Assembly (NCBI RefSeq): GCF_001613935.1 | Contig: NZ_LQCI01000024.1 | Span: 1-64,000 of the forward strand | DNA from: Amycolatopsis regifaucium | Lineage (GTDB): Bacteria > Actinomycetota > Actinomycetes > Mycobacteriales > Pseudonocardiaceae | Reading direction: 5' to 3' | DNA: 64,000 nucleotides | Shown here: piece after piece, positions 52,496-60,362 of the stretch | How positions within the stretch are numbered: the first letter of the stretch is position 1 | How the letters are laid out: each line of letters opens with the position of its first letter | Program-made: the position numbers and the translations under genes | The notes under the pieces: model-generated | What the model was told of the DNA's origin: nothing | The model's database searches: none | Seen by the model: the letters and a program-made list of their open reading frames with translations, nothing else

Positions 52496-53923
52496 TCAGG
52501 AGGGAAGGACCGGGCGGAGCCGTTTCGTGAACTCGGTGACGTCCTCGACGTTCCGCAGGTCGAAGACGGCTTCGATGACGGCGTCCGCGTCGGCGTCGGT
52601 GAGGACGTCCTCGACGTTGTGCCGGAACTTGGCGATCAGTTCGTCGTCGGTCATGAACGTCGCCGGGTCGGGCGAAGGACTGCCCTTCGGGTAGGCGCGT
52701 TCACCGGTGAAGGTGGTGCCGCGGGCTTGCACCTCGACGCGGGATCGCCGCGCCGCCGGGTTGCCGCGCAGGGCCGCGGTGTAGTCCGGGTGTTCCCGGA
52801 AAGTGGCTTTCTTGGTCAGCTCGAGCACGGACGGGTCGATTACCGCTTCCGGTGTCTGCCAGTCCTTGCCCGGCGGGATCCGGTGCGCGGCCATCGCCAA
52901 GCCGTGCGTCATGCCGAACTGGGCGTCACGCGGATTCCGGATGTTCTCGTTGACCCACACCGGCTGCAGCACGAAGCTCTCGCCCCACGCGTCGATGGCG
53001 TCGATCTCGTCCGGCCGGATGTCGTGGGTCTCGACGATCTCGGTGAGGGCGTCGAACAGTGCGTGCATCACGCGGCAATGCGGATACGGCTTGAAGGACT
53101 GGAACGGCGTGAAGGTCCAGTCCCTGCCCAAACCGGCCGTGATCGGTGCCGGCTCCCACCGCGAGGTTCCGATGAAGCACGGGAAGCCGTAGTCACGGTC
53201 GTCGAGCATCTCCCGGTCGCCGGTGTGCCCGAGTTCGGCGAGGTTCGCCGCGGTGACCGCCGACAGCGCCATCCCGCCGGCGAGCTGGTACTTGATCGTC
53301 GTCGACGGCGCGTGCATCATCCACGCCCGCTGGGTGTTCGTGGGGACCGTGGACCCCATGATCCCGAGCGCGTCGGCCAGGGTCTCTTGGGAGAACCCCT
53401 TGACCACACCGATCGCGGCGGCCGCGCCGAACAGCGTGCTGCTGTAGCCGATGACGTCGGGGATGGTGACGACACCGTCCTTGATGTCGCGCAGGTAGTC
53501 GGTCGCCTTGCCGATACGGAACGACATCTCGTGCGCGACCGCGATCGCGGTCAGGAGCTTTTCCCCGCTGCCCCGCGAGGATTCCGCTGTCGCCAACGCT
53601 CCAGGAAGGACGTACGGCGTCACGTGGCCGGGCGGGAGGACGGCGTCCTGGTCGAGTGCGTTGATCAGTTCCGCGTTGGCGAAGGCCGCACCCGGAACCG
53701 ATGTCGTGGTCCCCGTACCCAGGATCGACGCGGGTCCTTCGGCGCCACCGAGGTACCGGCCGTAGCCGACACCGCGTTGAGCACCTTCGTCGTCGAGGGA
53801 GGCGACAGCACAACCGAGCGAATCGAGCAGGATGCGCTGGGACTCGCTCACCACCTCGTCCGGCAAGTTCCGGATTTCGGTATCTGCCGCGAATTCCGCG
53901 AGTTGCTCGATGATCGTCGGCAT
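52496..53923 (-). CDS. MmgE/PrpD-family protein (second copy)
   Basis: 475 residues. Blocks typical of the family: 'DSLGCAVASLDDEGAQRGVG', 'FANAELINALDQDAVLPPGH', 'AVAHEMSFRIGKA', 'DALGIMGSTVPTNTQ' and 'SFKPYPHCRVMHA'. Compared with the protein at 41737 it is longer and only moderately similar, so it probably handles a different intermediate. It is the first gene of the operon running to 43192 and precedes the importer genes by 17 bases. A dehydratase or decarboxylase of a polycarboxylate, or a hydratase of an unsaturated acid, would fit; specificity cannot be assigned. Confidence 0.9.
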   Translation of the reverse strand: MPTIIEQLAEFAADTEIRNLPDEVVSESQRILLDSLGCAVASLDDEGAQRGVGYGRYLGGAEGPASILGTGTTTSVPGAAFANAELINALDQDAVLPPGHVTPYVLPGALATAESSRGSGEKLLTAIAVAHEMSFRIGKATDYLRDIKDGVVTIPDVIGYSSTLFGAAAAIGVVKGFSQETLADALGIMGSTVPTNTQRAWMMHAPSTTIKYQLAGGMALSAVTAANLAELGHTGDREMLDDRDYGFPCFIGTSRWEPAPITAGLGRDWTFTPFQSFKPYPHCRVMHALFDALTEIVETHDIRPDEIDAIDAWGESFVLQPVWVNENIRNPRDAQFGMTHGLAMAAHRIPPGKDWQTPEAVIDPSVLELTKKATFREHPDYTAALRGNPAARRSRVEVQARGTTFTGERAYPKGSPSPDPATFMTDDELIAKFRHNVEDVLTDADADAVIEAVFDLRNVEDVTEFTKRLRPVLPS

Positions 53924-53999
53924 CTTGTGCGCGCTCCCTCGGTGATCTGTGCCACGTTGCGGGAGACAGTGTGGCCGCCGAACGGATCAGGCCACATCT

Positions 54000-54032
54000 G
54001 CCGCCGGTCGGAGTTCCTTTCTTACCGGCGGC
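54000..54032. terminator. Hairpin downstream of the LuxR/GAF gene
   Basis: GCCGCCGGT and ACCGGCGGC form a perfect 9-bp stem in the 166-base gap between the LuxR/GAF stop (54090) and the PrpD start (53923). Likely terminates the regulator transcript and separates it from the operon. Confidence 0.55.
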
Positions 54033-54089
54033 GGATTTCACGGATTGGGCTGGACAGTCGATCGCGCACTACATATGATGCGCGGCCGC

Positions 54090-55208
54090 TCAATTGGCGT
54101 TCATCCGGCGAAGCCAGCGGGAGACCGCCTCGGCCCGGTTGGCGGCGCCGAGTTTACGCAGAATATGGGTGACGTGGGATTTCACGGTCCCCTCGGAAAT
54201 GAAGAGCCGCCCGGAGATCTGCTGGTTCGACGCCCCCGCCGCCAGCAACCGGACGATCTCGGTCTCACGCTGCGTGAGCCCGAAGTCCTCCCTCGCCGCC
54301 TCAGGTGCCCGAATAGACGGACGACCGCCCGGCGCGACGAGTCGCTCGATCCCGGCGGCCACTGTGGACAGTCCATCCAGGATGGTCACCCGGGCGAGGA
54401 TCTGGCTGAGCCCCTCGGCGAAGAGATTGAGCATCGCTCGGTCGGTCGCGTCGACGTCGCGGCGCTGGTGGTAACAGTCGCCGTGGACCAGTCCGACCAC
54501 CTGGCCTTGGACCGTCAGCGGCGCGAGCCCGTAGGAACTGCACCCGGAGATCCGGACGAGTTTCCGTTCGACACGGGGATTGTTCTGCACGTCGTACACC
54601 AGCCCCGGCCTGGCCTGCGCGACGACGTCGGTCTCGACGAGGTTCCCGTCGAGCGTGGGCGGACTGGCCTTGCCCGCCGCCACCATCTCCTCGGCCATCC
54701 GGGGGTCACGGATGATGCACATGGTGTGCAGCTTCCAGACCGAATCCTCCACTCGCGAGACCAGCGCGCGGTCGAAGCCGAGTCCGCAGCAGGCTTGCGG
54801 GGCGCGGGTGAGCAGTTCCTCCGCAGTGGTGACGTCGCGGACCTCGGCCAGCGCGGTCCGGACGCGATCGAGCAGCCCGGCCCCGGCGGCGAGCCGGAAG
54901 TCGGTGACGGCCGATTCCGCCGACCGGATACGGGCGAGCAGCCCGGTCAACCGCCGCTGACGGGCGGGCGGGACTTGCGAGTCCGCCGAGCGCAAGGTCT
55001 CCGTCAGTACCGCGTCCCACATCGCCGACAACGAGCGCAGGGCGTTCGCGGTGTTGCCCGCCGGGCCTCGCGGCGGGGTGAATTCCCGGTCCAGCACCGC
55101 GCCGACCTCGGCGGCGAGCTGTTCGAGCCGGACGCCGAGTTCGCCGTCGAGAACGGCACCGTAGGGCAGCCGCCGGGCGGTTGACGATCCCACACTGTCG
55201 AGCGTCAT
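54090..55208 (-). CDS. LuxR-family regulator with GAF-like sensor
   Basis: 372 residues. Central GAF-like domain (~115-280, with 'GLGFDRALVSRVEDSVWKL' and 'GLAPLTVQGQVVGLVHGD'), C-terminal LuxR HTH 'LTQRETEIVRLLAAGASNQQ' and 'SEGTVKSHVTHILRKL'. N-terminal ~110 residues are helical. ATG 55208 has GTGGAGTG upstream. It sits between the importer operon and the acyl-CoA block and has its own palindromic AT-rich element (55237-55252), suggesting autoregulation. Such proteins usually sense small aromatic or acyl compounds and activate adjacent catabolic operons; this is the best candidate pathway regulator besides the Fis-type protein at 36160. Confidence 0.88.
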   Translation of the reverse strand: MTLDSVGSSTARRLPYGAVLDGELGVRLEQLAAEVGAVLDREFTPPRGPAGNTANALRSLSAMWDAVLTETLRSADSQVPPARQRRLTGLLARIRSAESAVTDFRLAAGAGLLDRVRTALAEVRDVTTAEELLTRAPQACCGLGFDRALVSRVEDSVWKLHTMCIIRDPRMAEEMVAAGKASPPTLDGNLVETDVVAQARPGLVYDVQNNPRVERKLVRISGCSSYGLAPLTVQGQVVGLVHGDCYHQRRDVDATDRAMLNLFAEGLSQILARVTILDGLSTVAAGIERLVAPGGRPSIRAPEAAREDFGLTQRETEIVRLLAAGASNQQISGRLFISEGTVKSHVTHILRKLGAANRAEAVSRWLRRMNAN

Positions 55209-55236
55209 TGCTCACTCCACTACCGAGCGGAAAATA

Positions 55237-55252
55237 CACAATATAAATTGTG
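55237..55252. promoter_or_regulatory. CACAAT-ATAA-ATTGTG palindrome upstream of LuxR/GAF gene
   Basis: A perfect 6-4-6 inverted repeat, flanked by CGAGC (55224) and GCTCG (55252), 29 bases before the regulator start. It is extremely AT-rich for this region. Candidate autoregulatory operator. Confidence 0.6.
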
Positions 55253-55278
55253 CTCGCTGGAGGGTCAACCCGGACGCT

Positions 55279-55941
55279 TCAGTCCCCGATCATGACAACG
55301 GTGTCGTCGACCGCGGCGCGTTCCGTGCGGAACCCGTTCACCGGATGGTCCGTGTCCGCGTAACCGAACGAGACGGCACAGACGACCAGGCGATCGTCCG
55401 GGAGATCCAGGTACTCCCGGACGTGGTCGGCGTGCATGGCGATCGCCGCCTGGGGAATCGTCGCCATCCCGAGGGACTGGGCGGCCAGCAACAGATTCGC
55501 CACATAGCCGCCGCAGTCGATCGCGCCGTAGGTGCCCTGCTCACGATCGGTGGTCACGATCGCGACGTGCGGCGCGCCGAAGAAGTCGAAGTTCTTCAAC
55601 CGCTGCGCGACACGCGCGTCCCAGTCCTCCTTCTTGATGTCCAGACTGGCGTAGAGGGCGTATCCGGCGGCGCGGCGACGGTCCTTGTAGACACCGTGAT
55701 ACCCGTTCGGCATGCCGAGATCCGGGGCTTCCTCGTGCGTCTTGGCGTGCTCGGTCAAGCTCTTCGCGAACCGCCGCGTCGCATCGCCTTTCATCACGTG
55801 AACCCGCCAGGGCTGGGTGTTGCACCAGGAAGCGGTCCGCTGAGCGATCTCGAACATGTCCCGCATGACGTCGTCGGGCACCTGGTCGGGCAGGTACGCC
55901 CGGCAGCTCCAGCGCTCCGAGACCAGCTTCCTGAAATCCAC
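55279..55941 (-). CDS. Nitroreductase-family flavoprotein
   Basis: About 220 residues: 'SERWSCRAYLPDQVPDD' (FMN phosphate contact), 'TASWCNTQPWRVHVM', 'CGGYVANLLLAAQSLGMATI' and 'VVCAVSFGYADTDHPVNGFR'. FMN-dependent NAD(P)H reductases of nitro, quinone or enone substrates; some act on ring double bonds. GTG 55941 is used because GGAGGA lies 5 bases upstream; the frame opens at another GTG, 55953. Alone between two AT-rich elements, upstream of and parallel to the LuxR/GAF gene (gap 70 bases). Role in the pathway unknown. Confidence 0.85.
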   Translation of the reverse strand: MDFRKLVSERWSCRAYLPDQVPDDVMRDMFEIAQRTASWCNTQPWRVHVMKGDATRRFAKSLTEHAKTHEEAPDLGMPNGYHGVYKDRRRAAGYALYASLDIKKEDWDARVAQRLKNFDFFGAPHVAIVTTDREQGTYGAIDCGGYVANLLLAAQSLGMATIPQAAIAMHADHVREYLDLPDDRLVVCAVSFGYADTDHPVNGFRTERAAVDDTVVMIGD

Positions 55942-56006
55942 GGTTTCCTCCACGGCCGGGTTCCGGCTGCCCGCCGAAACCCGGCGAACTCATCTCATAC
56001 TACCGA

Positions 56007-56020
56007 GAATATATTTTATA
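56007..56020. promoter_or_regulatory. AT-rich element upstream of the nitroreductase gene
   Basis: GAATATATTTTATA, flanked by GAGAAT and ATTCTC (56005-56030) as a wider inverted repeat. Core ATATTTTATA is shared with 40199-40218 and 61296-61316. Following it in the direction of the nitroreductase is CTCGGTAGTA; CTCGGTAGT also occurs at the LuxR/GAF promoter. Confidence 0.55.
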
Positions 56021-56028
56021 GGAGATTC

Positions 56029-56691
56029 TCATTCGCCCGCCAGGTGCTCCTCGAAGAACGGCACCGCCTCGTCGACGGCGCGCTTCACGTACTGCGGGAC
56101 GTCGTAGAAGTCCATGTGCGCGCCGCCCTCGACGACCACGAGCTTCTTCGGGCTCCGGGCACGGGCGTGGAGTTCGGTGGTGTGCCACAGCGAACCCGCT
56201 TCGCTCCCCGCGATGGCCAGCAGCGGCTGAGTCAGCAGGTCCTCGACGAGGTGGAAGGCGTCGAAGGCGAAGATGCGCGTGATGCTCTTGGTGAAGAGCT
56301 TCTTGTTCTGCGCGTTGGGGTGCTGAGCCCGGGGCGTCAGGTAGTAGTCGTGCGCCTCCACCATGTCGCGCGGGGTGTTCTCGTCGGTTTCCGCCGGGAC
56401 GTAAGGGATGTAGGCCGCTTCGGCACCCTGCGACTCGGCGGTGCGCTGCTGCGCCGCGGCGTCGAGGGTGGGAACGGCGGCGGAGTCGGCGTCGGCGCCG
56501 AACCAGCCCTTGCGGTAGGCGCTGCCGATGTTGACCGCGCTGACGGTACCGATGGCCTTGATCCGGTGGTCGGTCATGGTGGCGTTGACGGCGTAGCCGC
56601 CACCCGCGCAGACGCCGAACACGCCGATACGGTCCGCGTCGACGTACTCCAGGGACTGCAGGTGGTCGACGGCGGCGCGAATGTCCTCGAC
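56029..56691 (-). pseudogene. 5'-truncated alpha/beta hydrolase
   Basis: The frame reads 'VEDIRAAVDHLQSLEYVDAD', then the nucleophile elbow region 'RIGVFGVCAGGGYAVNATM' (Cys in the usual Ser position: G-V-C-A-G), 'TDHRIKAIGTVSAVNIG', and a C-terminus with 'VVVEGGAHMDFYD' (His). This matches the YcjY/dienelactone-hydrolase-like group, where the first ~85-90 residues including the oxyanion strand precede 'VEDIRAAV'. Here that part is missing: the homology begins exactly at the edge of the 56690-56740 hairpin, and upstream is the acyl-CoA dehydrogenase end. An internal GTG (56622) gives a 197-residue frame but lacks the core strands. Probably inactive. Confidence 0.7.
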
Positions 56692-56740
56692 ATGAAGGCC
56701 CCTTTCCTTGCGCCTGGCGCAAGGAAAGGGGCCTTCATGT
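56690..56740. repeat. Perfect 25-bp-stem hairpin at a gene breakpoint
   Basis: Left arm ACATGAAGGCCCCTTTCCTT..., right arm its full complement, single T at the centre. It resembles the TGAAGGCC hairpins at 37690 and 62207 in theme (TGAAGGCC, CCTT) but is a different sequence. It lies between the acyl-CoA dehydrogenase stop (56780) and the truncated hydrolase. Confidence 0.85.
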
Positions 56741-56779
56741 ACTTCGAGCGAGCAAAGGCGGCCGCGTGAAGGTCAGGTG

Positions 56780-57940
56780 TCAGTACGAACGTGGCAGGCC
56801 CAGCACCTGCTGTGAGATGTAGTTCCGCACCATCTCCTGTGAGAACGGGGCGTTGCGCAGCAGCCGGACCTCCCGCCACAGCCGTTCGATGTGGTACTCC
56901 CTGGCGTACGCGTACCCACCAAGGGTCGAGAACGCACGGTCGCACGCCTCGAAACCGGCCTCCGCGCCGAGGTATTTCGCGGCGGCCGCCTCCGGACCGC
57001 ACGGCTTCCCTTCGTCGAACAGTTCGGCCGCGCGCATCGCCATGCCCTCGGCCGCTTCCAGCCGGATCCACGAGTCGGCCAGTGGATGGGCGACCGCCTG
57101 GTTCTGCCCGATCGGCCGGTCGAACACCACCCGGTTCTTCGCGTACTCCGACGCGAGCTCCAGCGCGGCCCGGCCGAGACCGATGCCCTCCATGCCCACC
57201 ACGATGCGCTCGGGGTTCAAGCCGTCGAGCAGGTAGTAGAAACCCTTGTCGACCTCGCCGACCAGCCGCTCCTCGGGCACGAAGAGGTCGTCGATGAACA
57301 GCTCGTTGGTGTCGATGGCGGCACGGCCCAGCTTGTCGATCTCCCGCACCGCGATGTGCTCACGATCCATGTCGGCCAGGAACAGCGACATCCCCCAGAG
57401 CGGCTTGTCGTCGCGGCGGGGCGACGTGCGCGCCAGCAGAAGGATCTTCTGCGCGTTCTGCGCGTTGGTGATGAAGACCTTCTGGCCGTTGACCTTCCAG
57501 CCGCCGTCCACCTTGACGGCCTTGGTCTTGATCCGCGAGGTGTCGACACCCGCGTCGGGCTCGGTGACGCCGAACGCCATCAGCAGTTCGCCGGAGGCCA
57601 GCTGAGGCAGGAACTCACGCTTCATCTCCTCCGAGCCGTACTTGACGACCGGCGCGGGCGGGAAGACGTAGAAGTGGATGGCCGAACCACCACTCATTCC
57701 CGCGCCCGATGACGAGATCTCGTTCATCATGACGGCGGCCTCACGGAGACCGAGACCGATGCCGCCGTACTCCTCCGGGATCATCGCGCCGAGCCAGCCG
57801 CCCGCGGCGAACGCCTTGATGAAGTCCCACGGGTACTCGTGCTTGCGGTCCTTGTCCAGCCAGTAGTCGTTGTCGAATTTCCGGGCCAGCTCCCGGGTGG
57901 CCTTCCGGACGATCTCGACGGTGTTCTCGGTTTCCGTCAT
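56780..57940 (-). CDS. Acyl-CoA dehydrogenase
   Basis: 386 residues with the ACAD fold: 'MIPEEYGGIGLGLREAAVMM', 'FGVTEPDAGVDTSRI' (FAD/substrate region), 'KVNGQKVFITNAQ', 'RAAIDTNELFIDDLFVPEER', 'FDRPIGQNQAVAHPLAD', 'GGYAYAREYHIERLWREVRL' and 'LRNAPFSQEMVRNYI'. It introduces the alpha-beta double bond of an acyl-CoA with FAD, passing electrons to ETF. The C-terminus has the APxSxE form instead of YEGT, as in a subgroup of FadE proteins. ATG 57940 has AGGAGAG upstream, 10 bases after the synthetase gene. Acts between the synthetase and the MaoC hydratase. Confidence 0.93.
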   Translation of the reverse strand: MTETENTVEIVRKATRELARKFDNDYWLDKDRKHEYPWDFIKAFAAGGWLGAMIPEEYGGIGLGLREAAVMMNEISSSGAGMSGGSAIHFYVFPPAPVVKYGSEEMKREFLPQLASGELLMAFGVTEPDAGVDTSRIKTKAVKVDGGWKVNGQKVFITNAQNAQKILLLARTSPRRDDKPLWGMSLFLADMDREHIAVREIDKLGRAAIDTNELFIDDLFVPEERLVGEVDKGFYYLLDGLNPERIVVGMEGIGLGRAALELASEYAKNRVVFDRPIGQNQAVAHPLADSWIRLEAAEGMAMRAAELFDEGKPCGPEAAAAKYLGAEAGFEACDRAFSTLGGYAYAREYHIERLWREVRLLRNAPFSQEMVRNYISQQVLGLPRSY

Positions 57941-57950
57941 TGCCGCTCTC

Positions 57951-59861
57951 CTAGTCTTCGTCCGCGAGGACGGGAATGTCCTCCAACGGTGTCGCCGGGT
58001 CCAAAGAGGACAGATCGCCGACCGGCGCGCCGGTGAACCGCGATCGGATCGCGCGGCGCATGATCTTGCCGTTCTTGGTCTTGGGCAGGGTCTTCACGAC
58101 GTACACGGCGGGCGCGAACGACTTGCCCGCGTTCGCCAGCGCCGCAGCGCGCAGGTCATCGAGGTCGACGTCCTCGTGCCGGAGCACGACGAAGGCCACC
58201 GCTCGCTGACCGCGGCGTTCGTCGGGAGCACCGATGACCGCGACCTCCGCGATCCGCCCGTCCTTCAGCAGCGCGGCCTCGATCTCGGCCGGACCGACCC
58301 GGCGGCCCGCCAGTTTCAGCGTGTCATCCGAGCGGCCGTGGATCAGCCACGAACCGTCCTCGTCCACACTCGCCAGGTCACCGTGGACCCACACGCCGTC
58401 GAACCGAGCCCAGTAGGCGTCGAGATACCGTTCCCGGTCCTGCCAGAACGCGTGCGTCATACCCGGGAAGGTGTTGCGCACGGCCAGTTCGCCGATCGCG
58501 TCCACGACCGGTTTCCCGTCGTCGTCGAGCACGACCGCGTCGACGCCCGGCAAGGGGCCGGTGAACGCAGCCGGCGCGGCGGGCAGGAACGGGTAACCGA
58601 CCAGGATGCCGCCACCGACCTCGGTGCCGCCGCTGTAGTTGACGATCGGGATACGCCGCTTCCCGACCTGGTCGAACAGCCACCACCAGGTCGGCTCGTC
58701 CCACGCTTCACCGGTGGAGACGAAGGACCGCAGCGTCGAAAGGGCGCGTGCGGGTCGCTCGTCCGCGGACCGCAGGGCGCGGGCCGCCGTCGGGGCGATG
58801 CCCTGCACGGTCACGCCATTGCACTCGATCACGTCCCACAGCCGGTCCGCCGTCGGATGGGTGGGCAGCCCCTCGATCATGACGATCGTCGCGCCGAGCT
58901 GAAGCGGTCCGGTGATCAGCATGGGGCCGACCAGCCAGCCGAGGTCGGTGATCCAGCAGACGACGTCGTCGGCGTGCACGTCGAAGCCATAGGCGAAGTC
59001 GGTGGCGGTCTTCACCGCGAAGCCGCCGTGGGAGTGCACGATGCCTTTGGGCCGCCCGGTCGTTCCGGAGGTGTAGACGATGGTGAGCGGGTCGTTCGAC
59101 TCGGTGGCCGCCGTCTCGACCGGTGTGGGATCGGTGTCCAGTTCGTCGTAGTAGACGTCGCGGCCGGCACTCATCGGCACGTCGATGCCGAGGTGCCGGA
59201 GGACGACGACCGCGCGGACGGACGGCGCGTCGGCGACCGCGGCGTCGGCGGTGGCCTTGAGCCCGATCTCCTTGCCGCGCCGGGTGGTGCCGTCCGCGGT
59301 GATCAGCGCGACGGCTTCGGAGTCCTGCAGCCGGGTGGCCAGCGCGTCGGCCGCGTAGCCGCTGAAGGCCGGGACCGACACCGCGCCGAGCATCGCGATC
59401 GCCAGGAAGGCGACGACGGCCTCCGGGACCACCGGCATGAACAGCACGACCCGATCACCCCGCGACACGCCGAGCGTGGCCAGGTTCGCGGCGAACCGGC
59501 GCACCTGCTCGTCCAGCTCGGTGAAGGTCAACGTCCGGCGGTGTCCCGAGTCGCCTTCGTACACCACGGCGAGCTTCTCGGACCCCGCGTGCCGGTGGGC
59601 GGCCAGCTCGGCGACGTTGATCCGGCCGCCGGGGAACCACCGCGGGAACGGTTTGCCCTCGGACTCGTCCAGCACCCGGGTGAACGGCGCGGTGAACTCG
59701 ACACCGAGGTCTTCGACGACCTCACGCCAGAACCATTCCGGGTCCGCGATCGCCCGGCGGTTCAGGTCCTCCACTCCGGCGAAGCCCCATCGGCGCAGCG
59801 CGGCCAGCAGGCGGCTGCGTTCCCGGACCGCGTCGTGCGGGACCCAAGCGATGTCAGGCAT
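57951..59861 (-). CDS. Acetyl/acetoacetyl-CoA synthetase-like acyl-CoA ligase
   Basis: 636 residues, longer than the ~510-residue ligases, with the N-terminal cap typical of AcsA/acetoacetyl-CoA synthetases ('DPEWFWREVVEDLGVEF', 'FPGGRINVAELAA'). P-loop 'YTSGTTGRPKGIVHSHGGFA', 'WITDLGWLVGP', 'NYSGGTEVGGGIL', 'WLIHGRSDDTLKLAGRRVGP' and 'KTKNGKIMRRAIRS' with the catalytic Lys. It activates a short or branched acid with ATP and CoA. It lies between MaoC (2-base gap) and acyl-CoA dehydrogenase (10-base gap) in one operon. The acid is likely short or medium branched, given the CitE lyase next door; not resolvable further. Confidence 0.92.
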   Translation of the reverse strand: MPDIAWVPHDAVRERSRLLAALRRWGFAGVEDLNRRAIADPEWFWREVVEDLGVEFTAPFTRVLDESEGKPFPRWFPGGRINVAELAAHRHAGSEKLAVVYEGDSGHRRTLTFTELDEQVRRFAANLATLGVSRGDRVVLFMPVVPEAVVAFLAIAMLGAVSVPAFSGYAADALATRLQDSEAVALITADGTTRRGKEIGLKATADAAVADAPSVRAVVVLRHLGIDVPMSAGRDVYYDELDTDPTPVETAATESNDPLTIVYTSGTTGRPKGIVHSHGGFAVKTATDFAYGFDVHADDVVCWITDLGWLVGPMLITGPLQLGATIVMIEGLPTHPTADRLWDVIECNGVTVQGIAPTAARALRSADERPARALSTLRSFVSTGEAWDEPTWWWLFDQVGKRRIPIVNYSGGTEVGGGILVGYPFLPAAPAAFTGPLPGVDAVVLDDDGKPVVDAIGELAVRNTFPGMTHAFWQDRERYLDAYWARFDGVWVHGDLASVDEDGSWLIHGRSDDTLKLAGRRVGPAEIEAALLKDGRIAEVAVIGAPDERRGQRAVAFVVLRHEDVDLDDLRAAALANAGKSFAPAVYVVKTLPKTKNGKIMRRAIRSRFTGAPVGDLSSLDPATPLEDIPVLADED

Positions 59862-59863
59862 GG

Positions 59864-60325
59864 TCAGTCCTGCTTCACGGGGCGCTTCATCATGAGCCCG
59901 GCGCGCAGCGCGTCACAGACGATCTCGTCGCGCTGGTTGATCCCGAAGTGCCGGAACATCACGATGCCGGAGTCGTCGCGGCTCTTGGACTCGCGCTTGC
60001 TGACGATCTCGGTGCGCACGTGGATGGTGTCGCCGTGGAACACCGGTTTGGGGAACTTGATCTGCTCGAACCCGAGGTTGCCGAGTGTGGTCCCTTGTGT
60101 CGTCTCCGGCACGGTCACCCCGGACACCAGCCCCAGGATGAACAGGCTGTTGACCAGCCGCTGGCCGTAGATCGAGTTCTTGCTGTACTCGGCGTCCAGG
60201 TGCAGCGGCGCGAGATTCAGCGTCATCACGCTGAACAGGGTGTTGTCCGCCTCGGTGACGGTGCGGCGGGTCGGGTGGTCGATGACCATCCCGGGTTCGA
60301 ACTCCTCGAAGTACAGGCCTGCCAT
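59864..60325 (-). CDS. MaoC-family hot-dog hydratase
   Basis: 153 residues of the (R)-specific enoyl-CoA hydratase fold: 'VTEADNTLFSVMTLNLAPLH' (the hydratase motif, here with Asp and a Pro-Leu-His terminus), 'NSLFILGLVSGVTV' and 'GDTIHVRTEIVSKRESKSR'. It hydrates an enoyl-CoA to a beta-hydroxyacyl-CoA. ATG 60325 has AGAGGA upstream. First gene of a unit MaoC-synthetase-acyl-CoA dehydrogenase with an AT-rich element 15 bases upstream; the CitE-like lyase gene precedes it. MaoC/CitE pairs occur with acyl-CoA dehydrogenase in leucine-type degradation (mycobacterial Rv2498c-Rv2500c) and in itaconate/mesaconate pathways. Confidence 0.88.
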   Translation of the reverse strand: MAGLYFEEFEPGMVIDHPTRRTVTEADNTLFSVMTLNLAPLHLDAEYSKNSIYGQRLVNSLFILGLVSGVTVPETTQGTTLGNLGFEQIKFPKPVFHGDTIHVRTEIVSKRESKSRDDSGIVMFRHFGINQRDEIVCDALRAGLMMKRPVKQD

Positions 60326-60339
60326 CGGATGATCCTCTC

Positions 60340-60360
60340 AAAAATATTATATATGCTTAA
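60340..60360. promoter_or_regulatory. AT-rich element upstream of MaoC gene
   Basis: AAAAATATTATATATGCTTAA in the 37-base gap between CitE and MaoC genes. Read toward MaoC it contains TATAAT. Suggests an internal promoter or an operator shared with the neighbouring AT-rich sites. Confidence 0.5.
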
Positions 60361-60362
60361 TG

